NCBI RefSeq assembly: GCF_014654675.1
Contig: NZ_BNBC01000005.1
Span: forward strand, 186,001-250,000
DNA length: 64,000 nucleotides
Source of the DNA: Streptomyces spiralis
GTDB taxonomy: Bacteria; Actinomycetota; Actinomycetes; Streptomycetales; Streptomycetaceae
Direction: 5' to 3'
Under the pieces are notes generated by a model that worked only from the letters and a program-made list of their open reading frames with translations, searched no databases and was not told where the DNA came from. Made by a program: the position numbers and the translations under genes. Shown here in pieces: positions 17,641 to 27,561 of this stretch (its first letter is position 1; each line of letters begins with the position of its first letter).

Positions 17641-18147
17641 TTGCACGCGTTGAAGAAGAACCGTCCGCTGCGCCGTGTCGTCCTGGCGAGCGCCGCCACC
17701 GTCTCGGGGCTGGTGATGCTGCTGTCGCTGAAGCCGCACACCCCGCCGGAGATCGCCGCGGCGCCCGCCCCGGCGGCGTCCGCCGGCGCCGGTGCCTCCG
17801 CGGGCTCCGGCGGCGGGTCCGGGAGCGGCTCCAGCAGCGGGTCCAGCGGCGGGTCCGGCAGCTCCAGCGGCACGAAGACCGTCACCGGCGAGACGGTGCA
17901 GACCCGCTGGGGTCCGGTCCAGGTGCGGATCACGCTGAAGAACGGCCGGATCACCGACGTGACCGCCGTCTCCTACCCCACGGACAACCCACGGGACCAG
18001 GAGATCAACAGCTACGCCCTCCCCGAGCTGAGGCGGGAGGCCCTGGCCGCGCAGAGCGCGGACATCGACTCGGTCTCGGGAGCGACGTACACGAGTGACG
18101 GTTACCGCCAGTCGCTCCAGTCGGCACTGGACTCCGCCGGGCTGTGA
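17641..18147 (+). CDS. exported FMN-binding domain protein (flavinylation substrate), copy 1
   Basis: 168 residues: an N-terminal membrane anchor or signal (about 11-28), a Gly/Ser/Ala-rich linker to about 80, then an FMN-binding domain of the RnfG/NqrC type. The motif DSVSGATYTSDGY carries the SGAT sequence on which ApbE attaches FMN, at Thr149. TTG start at 17641, with GTGAGG overlapping the previous stop; TTG at 17650 is an alternative. Predicted extracytoplasmic one- or two-electron carrier. Confidence 0.87.
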   Translation: MHALKKNRPLRRVVLASAATVSGLVMLLSLKPHTPPEIAAAPAPAASAGAGASAGSGGGSGSGSSSGSSGGSGSSSGTKTVTGETVQTRWGPVQVRITLKNGRITDVTAVSYPTDNPRDQEINSYALPELRREALAAQSADIDSVSGATYTSDGYRQSLQSALDSAGL

Positions 18148-18208
18148 ACACTCGGCGCACGCGCCACGTATGTGTGGGCGGCCAAGGGTCAAATCCCACG
18201 GAGGAACC

Positions 18209-19591
18209 GTGACCACCACGCTCGCAGGAGGCCGCGCCGCCCGGCGCCAGACGATGCGCCGCATCCGGCCGCGCCGCTCCCCCGCCGTTCCGCTGCTGCT
18301 CGCCGTCGGGGCGGGCGCGGCGGGCGTCGTCTGGCTGTGGTGGATGAACACCCCGTCCATCGCCGACACGAACGGGAAGATCCTCAACGCGGGCCGCATC
18401 ACCGGCCTGCTCGCCGGTTATCTCATGGCGCTGGTCGTGCTCCAGATGGCACGTGTGCCCGCCCTGGAGCGGCGGGTGGGCTCCGACCGGGTCGCCCGCT
18501 GGCACGCGATGAGCGGCCGCTACATGCTCTGCCTCGTCCTCGCTCACGTGTTCCTGACCATGTGGGGCTACGCGCTCCAGGCGGGCAGGTCGCTCGGCGA
18601 CATCGCCCGGCAGACGATCGACTCGGTCGAGCAGCTGCCCGACATGGGCAAGGCGGCCATCGGCACCGGCCTGCTGCTGGTCGTCGGGCTGGTCTCCGTC
18701 GGCCCGGTCCGCCGCCGGATGCCGTACGACACCTGGTACCACGTGCACCTGTTCACGTACGCGGCGGTGTTCCTGACGTTCTGGCACCAGATCACAACCG
18801 GCAACGACTTCGCCGTCGAACCGGTCGCCAAGACCTTCTGGTACGGGCTGTACGGCGCGGTGACCGCGCTGGTCGTCTGGTACCGGATCCTCACCCCGAT
18901 CCGGCTGAACACCAAGCACCGGATGCGGGTCGAGGCGGTCGTCGAGGAGACGCCGGGAATCGTGTCGGTGCTGATCGGGGGCCGGAAGCTGCACCGGATG
19001 GGCGCGGAGGCCGGGCAGTTCTTCCGGTGGCGGTTCCTGGCCCCCGGCATGCGGTTCAGCTCCCACCCGTACTCGCTGTCGGCGGCGCCCCGCCCGGACC
19101 TGCTGCGCATCACCGTCAAGGCGATCGGCGACCACAGCGCCCGGCTGCGCGAACTCGAGCCCGGCACCCGGGTGTGGGCGGAGGGCCCCTACGGCGCGCT
19201 CACCGCGGCCCGGCGCAGCCGCGGCAAGGTGCTGCTGGTCGCCGGCGGTGTCGGCATCACCCCGATGCGCGCGCTGTTCGAGACGCTGCCCGGCGCGGCC
19301 GGTGACATCACCCTCCTCTACCGGGCCAACAGCACCCAGGACCTGGCCCTGTGGGACGAGCTGGCGAAGATCGCCGACGAACGCGGCGCCCGGCTGATGT
19401 ACGCGGTCAACAGCCCCGACGGCGAACGCCCCGACATCTCCGCCGAGTCCCTGCGGCGGAAGATCGCCGACATCGACCGCCACGACGTCTTCATGTGCGG
19501 CCCGACCGGTTTCGCGCAGTCGGTGTACGAGGCACTGCGCGGCGCGGGGGTTCCCGCGCGCCGCATCCATCACGAGTCGTTCGAGATGTAG
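18209..19591 (+). CDS. membrane ferric-reductase-like flavin oxidoreductase, copy 2
   Basis: 460 residues, a paralogue of the gene at 16281 with the same domain order: membrane part with HAMSGRYMLCLVLAHVF and WYHVHLFTYAAVFLTFWHQ, FAD site PYSLSAAPRPD, nucleotide site GGVGITPMRALFETLPG, and CGPTGFAQ. Ends RRIHHESFEM like copy 1. GTG at 18209 after GGAGGAACC. Tandem duplication followed by divergence explains the pair; different partner carriers or quinones are possible. Confidence 0.88.
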   Translation: MTTTLAGGRAARRQTMRRIRPRRSPAVPLLLAVGAGAAGVVWLWWMNTPSIADTNGKILNAGRITGLLAGYLMALVVLQMARVPALERRVGSDRVARWHAMSGRYMLCLVLAHVFLTMWGYALQAGRSLGDIARQTIDSVEQLPDMGKAAIGTGLLLVVGLVSVGPVRRRMPYDTWYHVHLFTYAAVFLTFWHQITTGNDFAVEPVAKTFWYGLYGAVTALVVWYRILTPIRLNTKHRMRVEAVVEETPGIVSVLIGGRKLHRMGAEAGQFFRWRFLAPGMRFSSHPYSLSAAPRPDLLRITVKAIGDHSARLRELEPGTRVWAEGPYGALTAARRSRGKVLLVAGGVGITPMRALFETLPGAAGDITLLYRANSTQDLALWDELAKIADERGARLMYAVNSPDGERPDISAESLRRKIADIDRHDVFMCGPTGFAQSVYEALRGAGVPARRIHHESFEM

Positions 19592-19618
19592 CGACGGGAC
19601 GTCAGGAGCTCATACGCC

Positions 19619-20098
19619 ATGAGGAAGAACCACCCCGTTCGGCGCGCGGTGCTCGCCGGCGCCGCCACCGTGTCCGGGATCGTGCTGCTGCTGTCGCTGA
19701 AGCCGGCCTCCGGCCCGGCCTCCGCCTCGGCCGCCGGCGCGGCACCGCAGCAGACGGCCGCGGCCCAGCCGTCCGCGGCCGCGCAGGAGTCGCCGCAAGG
19801 GGGCAGCGGCGCGCAGCGCACGGGCACCCGGACCGTCACCGGGGACGCGGCCCGGACACAGTACGGCGCCGTCCAGGTCCGGCTGACCGTGAGCGACGGG
19901 AAGATCGTCAAGGCGGAGGCGGTGCAGGCGCCCAAGGGGGGTCTCAGCGACCAGAAGACCGCCATGGCGGTCCCGAAACTCAACCAGGAGGCGGTCGCCG
20001 CGCAGAGCGCGGACATCGACGCGGTGTCCGGGGCGACCTACACCAGCGGCGGCTATCTGAAGTCGCTGCAGTCGGCTCTGGACCAGGTCCATGGGTGA
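19619..20098 (+). CDS. exported FMN-binding domain protein, copy 2
   Basis: 159 residues: basic start MRKNHPVRRAV, hydrophobic segment to about 30, an Ala/Gln-rich linker, then the FMN-binding domain ending in DAVSGATYTSGGY (Thr140 the predicted attachment site). Parallels the protein at 17641. Its stop overlaps the apbE ATG, so the carrier and its modifying enzyme are translationally coupled. Confidence 0.87.
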   Translation: MRKNHPVRRAVLAGAATVSGIVLLLSLKPASGPASASAAGAAPQQTAAAQPSAAAQESPQGGSGAQRTGTRTVTGDAARTQYGAVQVRLTVSDGKIVKAEAVQAPKGGLSDQKTAMAVPKLNQEAVAAQSADIDAVSGATYTSGGYLKSLQSALDQVHG

Positions 20099-20891
20099 GG
20101 CCGTGGCGGAGCCGGCGAACGCTCCCGCCGCGGTGCGTCACATGGAGGAGGTCATGGGGACGGTCTTCTCCTTCGACGTCCGCGGCGGGGAACCCGAGGC
20201 GGTCGGTGCGGCGCTGCGCGAGGCGGTCGCCGGGCTGCAGCGGGCCGACAGGCGGTTCAGCACGTATCGCGACGACAGCCAGCTCTCGCGGCTGGCGCGC
20301 GGTGAACTCACCGTGGAGGACTGCGATCCCGAGGTCGCCGAGGTGCTGGAGCTGGGCGCCGAGGCGGAACGGGCCAGCGAGGGCTGGTTCAGCCTGCGCT
20401 ACCAGGGGCGGCTGGATCCGACCGGGATCGTCAAGGGCTGGGCGGCCGAACGGGCGGCCCGGCGGATCGCGGCGGCGGGGGCGAGCGGGGTGAGCGTGAA
20501 CGGCGGCGGGGACGTGCAGCTGCTGGGCTCCCCTGAGGCGCACCGGGCGTGGCGGGTGGGGGTGTCGGATCCGCTGCGCACGGGTGGTCTGGCGGCGGTG
20601 ATCTCGGCGGCCGGCGCGGAGGAGTTGGCGGTGGCGACGTCCGGGACCGCCGAGCGGGGCGCCCATATCGTCGATCCGCGCACCGGCCGCTCGGCGGTGA
20701 CCGACCTGGTGTCGGTCACCGTGGTCGCGCCCCGGCTGACCTGGGCGGACTGCTGGGCGACGGCCGCGTTCGCGATGGGCTCGCGGGAGGGGCTGGCCTG
20801 GTTGCAGGCGCTGCCGGAGGTGGAGGCGCTGCTGATCACGGCGGGGGACGAGGTGCGGTGCACGGACGGGTTGGCCGGCCGGCTGGGGTGA
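20091..20891 (+). CDS. apbE: ApbE-family FAD:protein FMN transferase
   Basis: Transfers FMN from FAD to a Thr in the SGAT motif of exported proteins. 266 residues. Family motifs: FSTYRDDSQLSRL, LDPTGIVKGWAAERAA, SVNGGGDVQ and TSGTAERGAHIVDPRTG. Start at ATG 20091, inside the end of the FMN-binding gene. No signal peptide is obvious; in Gram-positives ApbE is often lipid-anchored, so this copy may act from the membrane face by another route or be cut short. Both FMN-binding genes are upstream in the same run. Confidence 0.9.
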   Translation: MGEAVAEPANAPAAVRHMEEVMGTVFSFDVRGGEPEAVGAALREAVAGLQRADRRFSTYRDDSQLSRLARGELTVEDCDPEVAEVLELGAEAERASEGWFSLRYQGRLDPTGIVKGWAAERAARRIAAAGASGVSVNGGGDVQLLGSPEAHRAWRVGVSDPLRTGGLAAVISAAGAEELAVATSGTAERGAHIVDPRTGRSAVTDLVSVTVVAPRLTWADCWATAAFAMGSREGLAWLQALPEVEALLITAGDEVRCTDGLAGRLG

Positions 20892-20998
20892 CGCACGCCC
20901 GCGGGCCGCGTGCATGCGTCGGCCTGTCGCGCCGTCGTGCTGCGAGGTGGACGGGGCGCTCACCGCGCGTGCGGGGTGCCGCTGCGCCCACCCGTGCC

Positions 20999-21018
20999 GC
21001 CTGGGGTACCTCCCAGGC
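20999..21018. terminator. hairpin between convergent apbE and argR
   Basis: GCCTGGG (20999-21005) and CCCAGGC (21012-21018) pair perfectly over a six-base loop. A second stem-like sequence GACGCA...TGCGTC follows the apbE stop (20890-20920). Likely two-way termination. Confidence 0.6.
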
Positions 21019-21079
21019 GTTGAGCACCGGGGAGGCACGACTGCCCGCAGCTATGTCGGTACCACTGCCTGCAGCGGCG

Positions 21080-21631
21080 TCAGTGGCCGTTCTGGGCCAG
21101 GCGCAGCAGGTGGTCCGCCAGGGCCTGGCCGCCGGTCGGGTTGCGGCTGATCAGGAGCAGGGTGTCGTCGCCGGCGATCGTGCCCAGGATGTCGTGGAGC
21201 TCGGCCTGGTCGATCGCCGAGGCGAGGAACTGTGCCGCACCGGGAGGGGTGCGCAGGACGACGAGGTTGGCGGAGGCCTCCGCGGAGATCAGCAGCTCCT
21301 GGGAGAGCCGCCGCATCCGCTCCTCCTTCGCCGACTCCCCCAGCGGCGCGCGGGGCGTGCGGAAGCCGCCCTCGCTGGGCACCGCGTAGATGAGGTCGCC
21401 GTCCGTGTTGCGGATCTTCACCGCGTTCAGCTCGTCCAGGTCCCTGGACAGGGTCGCCTGGGTGACACTCAGCCCGTCGTCGGCGAGGAGCTTCGCCAGC
21501 TGGCTCTGCGAGCGCACCGGTTGCCGGTTGAGGATGTCCACGATCCGGCGGTGGCGTGCGGTGCGGGTCTGCGGCACGGCGGGACCGGTGGCCCCGGCGT
21601 CGGCGTACCCGTTGTCCTGTGCCTGACTCAT
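21080..21631 (-). CDS. argR: arginine repressor
   Basis: Hexameric arginine-sensing regulator of the arg genes, 183 residues. Winged-helix N-domain near 25-90 ([20 protein letters not shown], then [12 protein letters not shown]), and a C-domain with the arginine-binding ID(Q)[15 protein letters not shown]-type motif. Last gene of argCJBDR, seven bases after argD. Phased TGCA sites lie on the argC and argG promoters in this window. Confidence 0.96.
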   Translation of the reverse strand: MSQAQDNGYADAGATGPAVPQTRTARHRRIVDILNRQPVRSQSQLAKLLADDGLSVTQATLSRDLDELNAVKIRNTDGDLIYAVPSEGGFRTPRAPLGESAKEERMRRLSQELLISAEASANLVVLRTPPGAAQFLASAIDQAELHDILGTIAGDDTLLLISRNPTGGQALADHLLRLAQNGH

Positions 21632-21638
21632 CGTCGTC

Positions 21639-22835
21639 TCATTCTCCGGATCGTCCGTCCCCGTCGGCCACGTCCAGGACGCCGGGCAGCGCCCGGAGGA
21701 AGGCGTCCGCCTCGTCGTCGCGGAGGTTCAGCGGCGGCATCAGCCGTACGACGTCCGGGGCGGGCGCGTTCACCAGGAACCCGGCCTCCTGGGCCGCCTG
21801 CTGCACCTGTGGCGCGTGCGGCCCGGTGAGCACGATACCCAGCAGCAGGCCCGCACCCCGGACGTGGGAGACCAGCGGGTGGCCCAGGGACTCGATGCCG
21901 CCCCGCAGCTTCTCGCTCTGCCGCTTGACGTTCTCCAGCAGCCCCTCGTCCGCGATGGTGTCCAGGACGGCGAGACCGGCGGCGCAGGCGACCGGGTTGC
22001 CGCCGAAGGTCGTGCCGTGCTGGCCCGGCCGGAGCAGTTCGGCGGCCCGTCCGAAGGCGACGGTGGCGCCGAGCGGCAGCCCGCCGCCGAGCCCCTTGGC
22101 GAGCGTGACCACGTCGGGCAGGACGCCCTCGTGGGCCTGGTACTCGAACCAGTTCCCGGTGCGGCCGACGCCGGTCTGGACCTCGTCCAGGACCAGCAGG
22201 GCACCCGTGGCCGCGGTGATCGCCCTGGCCGCCTTGAGATAGCCGGCCGGGGGCACCACGACCCCGTTCTCGCCCTGGATCGGCTCGATGATCACCAGGG
22301 CCGTCTCCTCGGTCACCGCGGCGGCCAGCGCCTGCGCGTCGCCGTACGGGACGTGGGTGACGTCGCCGGGCAGCGGCAGGAAGGGGTCCTGCTTGCCGGG
22401 CTGGCCGGTGAGCGCGAGGGCGCCCATCGTACGGCCGTGGAAGCCGCCCTGGGTCGCGACCATGTGGGTGCGCCCGGTCAGCCGGCCGATCTTGAAGGCG
22501 CCCTCGTTGGCCTCGGCGCCGGAGTTGCAGAAGTAGACCTTGCCGTCCCGGCCGAAGAGCTGGAGCAGTCGTTCGGCGAGGGCGACGGGCGGCTCGGCGA
22601 TGAAGAGGTTGGAGACGTGGCCGAGGGAGGCGATCTGCCGGCTCACCGCCTCGACGACGGCAGGGTGCGCGTGGCCGAGCGCGTTGACCGCGATCCCGCC
22701 GACGAAGTCGACGTACTGCGTGCCGTCGGCGTCCCACAGCTTGGCGCCCTCGCCCCGCACCAGCGGCAGGCGCGGGGTGCCGTAGTTGTTCATGAGCGCG
22801 CCCTGCCACCGCGCGGTCAGCTCCTGGTTGCTCAT
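21639..22835 (-). CDS. argD: acetylornithine aminotransferase
   Basis: PLP enzyme converting N-acetylglutamate semialdehyde to N-acetylornithine. 398 residues. Class-III motifs: [29 protein letters not shown], the PLP lysine in [14 protein letters not shown] and [12 protein letters not shown]. Its ATG overlaps the argB stop (ATGA). Part of argCJBDR. Confidence 0.96.
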   Translation of the reverse strand: MSNQELTARWQGALMNNYGTPRLPLVRGEGAKLWDADGTQYVDFVGGIAVNALGHAHPAVVEAVSRQIASLGHVSNLFIAEPPVALAERLLQLFGRDGKVYFCNSGAEANEGAFKIGRLTGRTHMVATQGGFHGRTMGALALTGQPGKQDPFLPLPGDVTHVPYGDAQALAAAVTEETALVIIEPIQGENGVVVPPAGYLKAARAITAATGALLVLDEVQTGVGRTGNWFEYQAHEGVLPDVVTLAKGLGGGLPLGATVAFGRAAELLRPGQHGTTFGGNPVACAAGLAVLDTIADEGLLENVKRQSEKLRGGIESLGHPLVSHVRGAGLLLGIVLTGPHAPQVQQAAQEAGFLVNAPAPDVVRLMPPLNLRDDEADAFLRALPGVLDVADGDGRSGE

Positions 22836-23761
22836 GACTCCCCCTGTTCGTCCGGCACGACCATGGTGCCGATGCCCTCGTCGGTGAAGATCTCCAGCAG
22901 GATCGAGTGCTGGACCCGGCCGTCGATGACGCGGGCGGTGTGCACACCGTTGCGCACGGCGTGCAGACAGCCCTCCATCTTCGGCACCATGCCGGAGGAC
23001 AGCTCCGGCAGCAGTTTCTCCAGCTGGGACGCGGTGAGGCGGCTGATCACCTCGTCGGAGTTCGGCCAGTCCTCGTAGAGGCCCTCGACGTCGGTGAGGA
23101 CCATGAGGGTCTCGGCGCCCAGTGCCGCAGCGAGTGCCGCAGCCGCCGTATCAGCATTGACGTTGTAGACATGTCCGTCGTCCTGACTGCGGGCGATGGA
23201 GGAGACGACCGGGATGCGGCCGTCGGCGAGCAGCGCCTCGATGGCGCCCGTGTCGATGTCGGTGATCTCGCCCACCCGCCCGATGTCGACCGGCTCGCCG
23301 TCGATCTCGGGGGTGTGCTTGGTGGCGGTGATGGTGTGCGCGTCCTCGCCGGTGAGGCCGACGGCGAGCGGGCCGTGCTGGTTGAGCAGCCCGACCAGCT
23401 CGCGCTGCACCTGCCCGGCCAGCACCATCCGTACGACGTCCATGGCGTCCTCGGTGGTGACCCGCAGGCCCGCCTTGAACTCGCTGACGATGCCGTGCTT
23501 GTCGAGGGCGGCGCTGATCTGCGGACCGCCGCCGTGCACCACGACCGGCTTGAGGCCGGCGTGCCGCAGGAAGACGACGTCCTGGGCGAAGGCGGACTTC
23601 AGGTCCTCGTTCACCATGGCGTTGCCACCGAACTTGATGACGACGATCTTGCCGTGGTGCCGGGTCAGCCAGGGCAGCGCCTCGATGAGGATCTGGGCCT
23701 TCGGCAGGGCCGTGTGCTTGCGAGTCGGGGACTTTCGCTCTTGTGGGTGATTGACCGTCAT
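22832..23761 (-). CDS. argB: acetylglutamate kinase
   Basis: Phosphorylates N-acetylglutamate; usually the arginine-inhibited step. 309 residues from ATG 23761 ([10 protein letters not shown]), which precedes the conserved [19 protein letters not shown]. Motifs: [36 protein letters not shown] and the C-terminal [15 protein letters not shown]. An ATG at 23835 would add 25 unlikely residues. A 160-base gap to argJ holds nothing recognised. Confidence 0.95.
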   Translation of the reverse strand: MTVNHPQERKSPTRKHTALPKAQILIEALPWLTRHHGKIVVIKFGGNAMVNEDLKSAFAQDVVFLRHAGLKPVVVHGGGPQISAALDKHGIVSEFKAGLRVTTEDAMDVVRMVLAGQVQRELVGLLNQHGPLAVGLTGEDAHTITATKHTPEIDGEPVDIGRVGEITDIDTGAIEALLADGRIPVVSSIARSQDDGHVYNVNADTAAAALAAALGAETLMVLTDVEGLYEDWPNSDEVISRLTASQLEKLLPELSSGMVPKMEGCLHAVRNGVHTARVIDGRVQHSILLEIFTDEGIGTMVVPDEQGES

Positions 23762-23923
23762 AGCCGACTTTCGGAAGGATCTCGGATCAGCCGCCGGGCG
23801 GGCGGTGTTGGCCTGCGGAGGCGATGTAAGACTCATCCCGGACTCGTCCGGGGCGAGCAGTCGCCGGTGAAACAGGAACCCTCGTCGGCGACGACGGGGA
23901 CCCGCGACAACCAAGCGGGCACG

Positions 23924-26144
<2,221 letters not shown>

Positions 26145-26151
<7 letters not shown>

Positions 26152-26591
26152 ATCTCCTCCGCGGGGTCGACCTTGGGCAGCATGATCCAGCGGGAGACCA
26201 CGAAGGTCACCGGGATCGCGGCCGCGGAGGCGAGCAGGGGGGCGAACCGGCTGCCGGCGTGCAGCACGTCGACGATCACGTACACACCGGCCGTGGTGAT
26301 CACGAAATTCGCGGCGTTCGTCAGCGGGAACAGCAGGAATTTCCGCCAGGTCGGCCGGGTCCGGTAGGTGAAGCGCGCGTTCAGGAAAAAGGATCCGATC
26401 ATGCTGAGCAGGAACGCGAGAACATGCGCCAGGAGATAGGGCAAACGCGTGAGGAACAGCAGGTAAAGACCGTAGTACGTGCCGGTGTTGACGACGCCGA
26501 CCACGGCGAAGGTGGCGATCTGTCTCGGCATCTGTCTCGGCGTCTGTGGGGACATCCGCCTCGGCGTCGGGCGGGTCGTCGCGGTACGCAT
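26145..26591 (-). CDS. GtrA-family membrane protein (lipid-linked sugar flippase)
   Basis: 148 residues with four helices in the GtrA pattern: RQIATFAVVGVVNTGTYYGL, then FLLSMIGSFFLNARFTYR. GtrA proteins are thought to flip polyprenyl-phosphate sugars. The ATG at 26591 shares a base with the glycosyltransferase stop (TGATG). Last of a three-gene operon whose 3' end carries the argC operator. Confidence 0.88.
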
Positions 26592-27541
26592 CAGGGAATG
26601 AGGTCCTTCGTCCGTTCCACGTTGGTCGCCTTCACCAGGAAGTGCGGGCGTCCCTTGACCTCGTAGTAGATCCGGCCGGTGTACTCCCCGATGACGCCCA
26701 GCATCACCATCTGCACCCCCGCGAGCGCGGTGACGGCGGTGATGATGGTGACATACCCCGGCGTCTCCACGCCGTTGACGAGCGCGGCGCCCACGATCCA
26801 CGCCGTGTACAGCCCGGCACACGTCAGCAGGGCCATGCCGAGGTGGAGGGCGGCGCGCAGCGGCCTGTTGTTGAACGACAGCAGCCCGTCGAGCCCGTAG
26901 TTGAGCAGGGACTTCAGCGTCCAGGAGCTGCGGCCGTGCTCGCGCACGGCGTTCTCGTACTCGAAGGTGGTGCTGGGGAAGCCCACCCACGCGAACAGTC
27001 CCTTGGAGAAGCGGTTGTACTCGGTCAGGGCCAGCACCGCGTCCACCACGCGCCGCGACAGAAGCCGGAAGTCGCCCACGCCGTCGACGAGTTCGACGTC
27101 GACGAGCCGGTTGACCAGTCGGTAGTACAGACGGGCGGTGAGGGTGCGGGTGAACCGGTCGCCGCGCCTGCTGCGCCGGGCGAGGACCTGGTCGTAGCCC
27201 TGGGCGCGCAGCTCGACCATGCGCCCGATCAGCTCCGGCGGGTGCTGGAGGTCGGCGTCCATGACCACCACCGAGTCGCCGGAGGCGTGGCGCAGGCCGG
27301 CGAGCAGGGCGGCCTCCTTGCCGAAGTTGCGGCTGAAGGAGACATAGCGGACTCGCGGGTCGCGGTCGGCGAGCTGTTCCAGGAGGGTGAGCGTCCGGTC
27401 GCGGCTGCCGTCGTCGACGTAGACGAACTCCATGTCGTGGCCGAGCGGCAGCAGGTCGTCGGCGACCTTCTGCACGGCGGCGTGGAAGCGTTCGATGACG
27501 TCTTCCTCGTTGTAGCAGGGGGCGACGATCGAGATGAGCAT
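26591..27541 (-). CDS. GT2 polyprenyl-phosphate glycosyltransferase (GtrB/DPM1-like)
   Basis: Loads a sugar onto polyprenyl phosphate at the inner face of the membrane. 316 residues. GT-A motifs: SIVAPCYNEEDVIERF, VDDGSRDRT, FSRNFGKEAALLAGL, VVMDADLQHPPELI, then QxxRW-like FRLLSRRVVDAVL. Two C-terminal helices (about 230-290). GGAGAGAACC before the ATG. The sugar is unknown. Confidence 0.9.
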   Translation of the reverse strand: MLISIVAPCYNEEDVIERFHAAVQKVADDLLPLGHDMEFVYVDDGSRDRTLTLLEQLADRDPRVRYVSFSRNFGKEAALLAGLRHASGDSVVVMDADLQHPPELIGRMVELRAQGYDQVLARRSRRGDRFTRTLTARLYYRLVNRLVDVELVDGVGDFRLLSRRVVDAVLALTEYNRFSKGLFAWVGFPSTTFEYENAVREHGRSSWTLKSLLNYGLDGLLSFNNRPLRAALHLGMALLTCAGLYTAWIVGAALVNGVETPGYVTIITAVTALAGVQMVMLGVIGEYTGRIYYEVKGRPHFLVKATNVERTKDLIP

Positions 27542-27561
27542 GGTTCTCTCCGGGGGCGCGG

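Noticed and set aside
20890-20920. GACGCA...TGCGTC stem after apbE as the main terminator
   Set aside because: Imperfect and interrupted; the GCCTGGG/CCCAGGC hairpin at 20999 is the better candidate.
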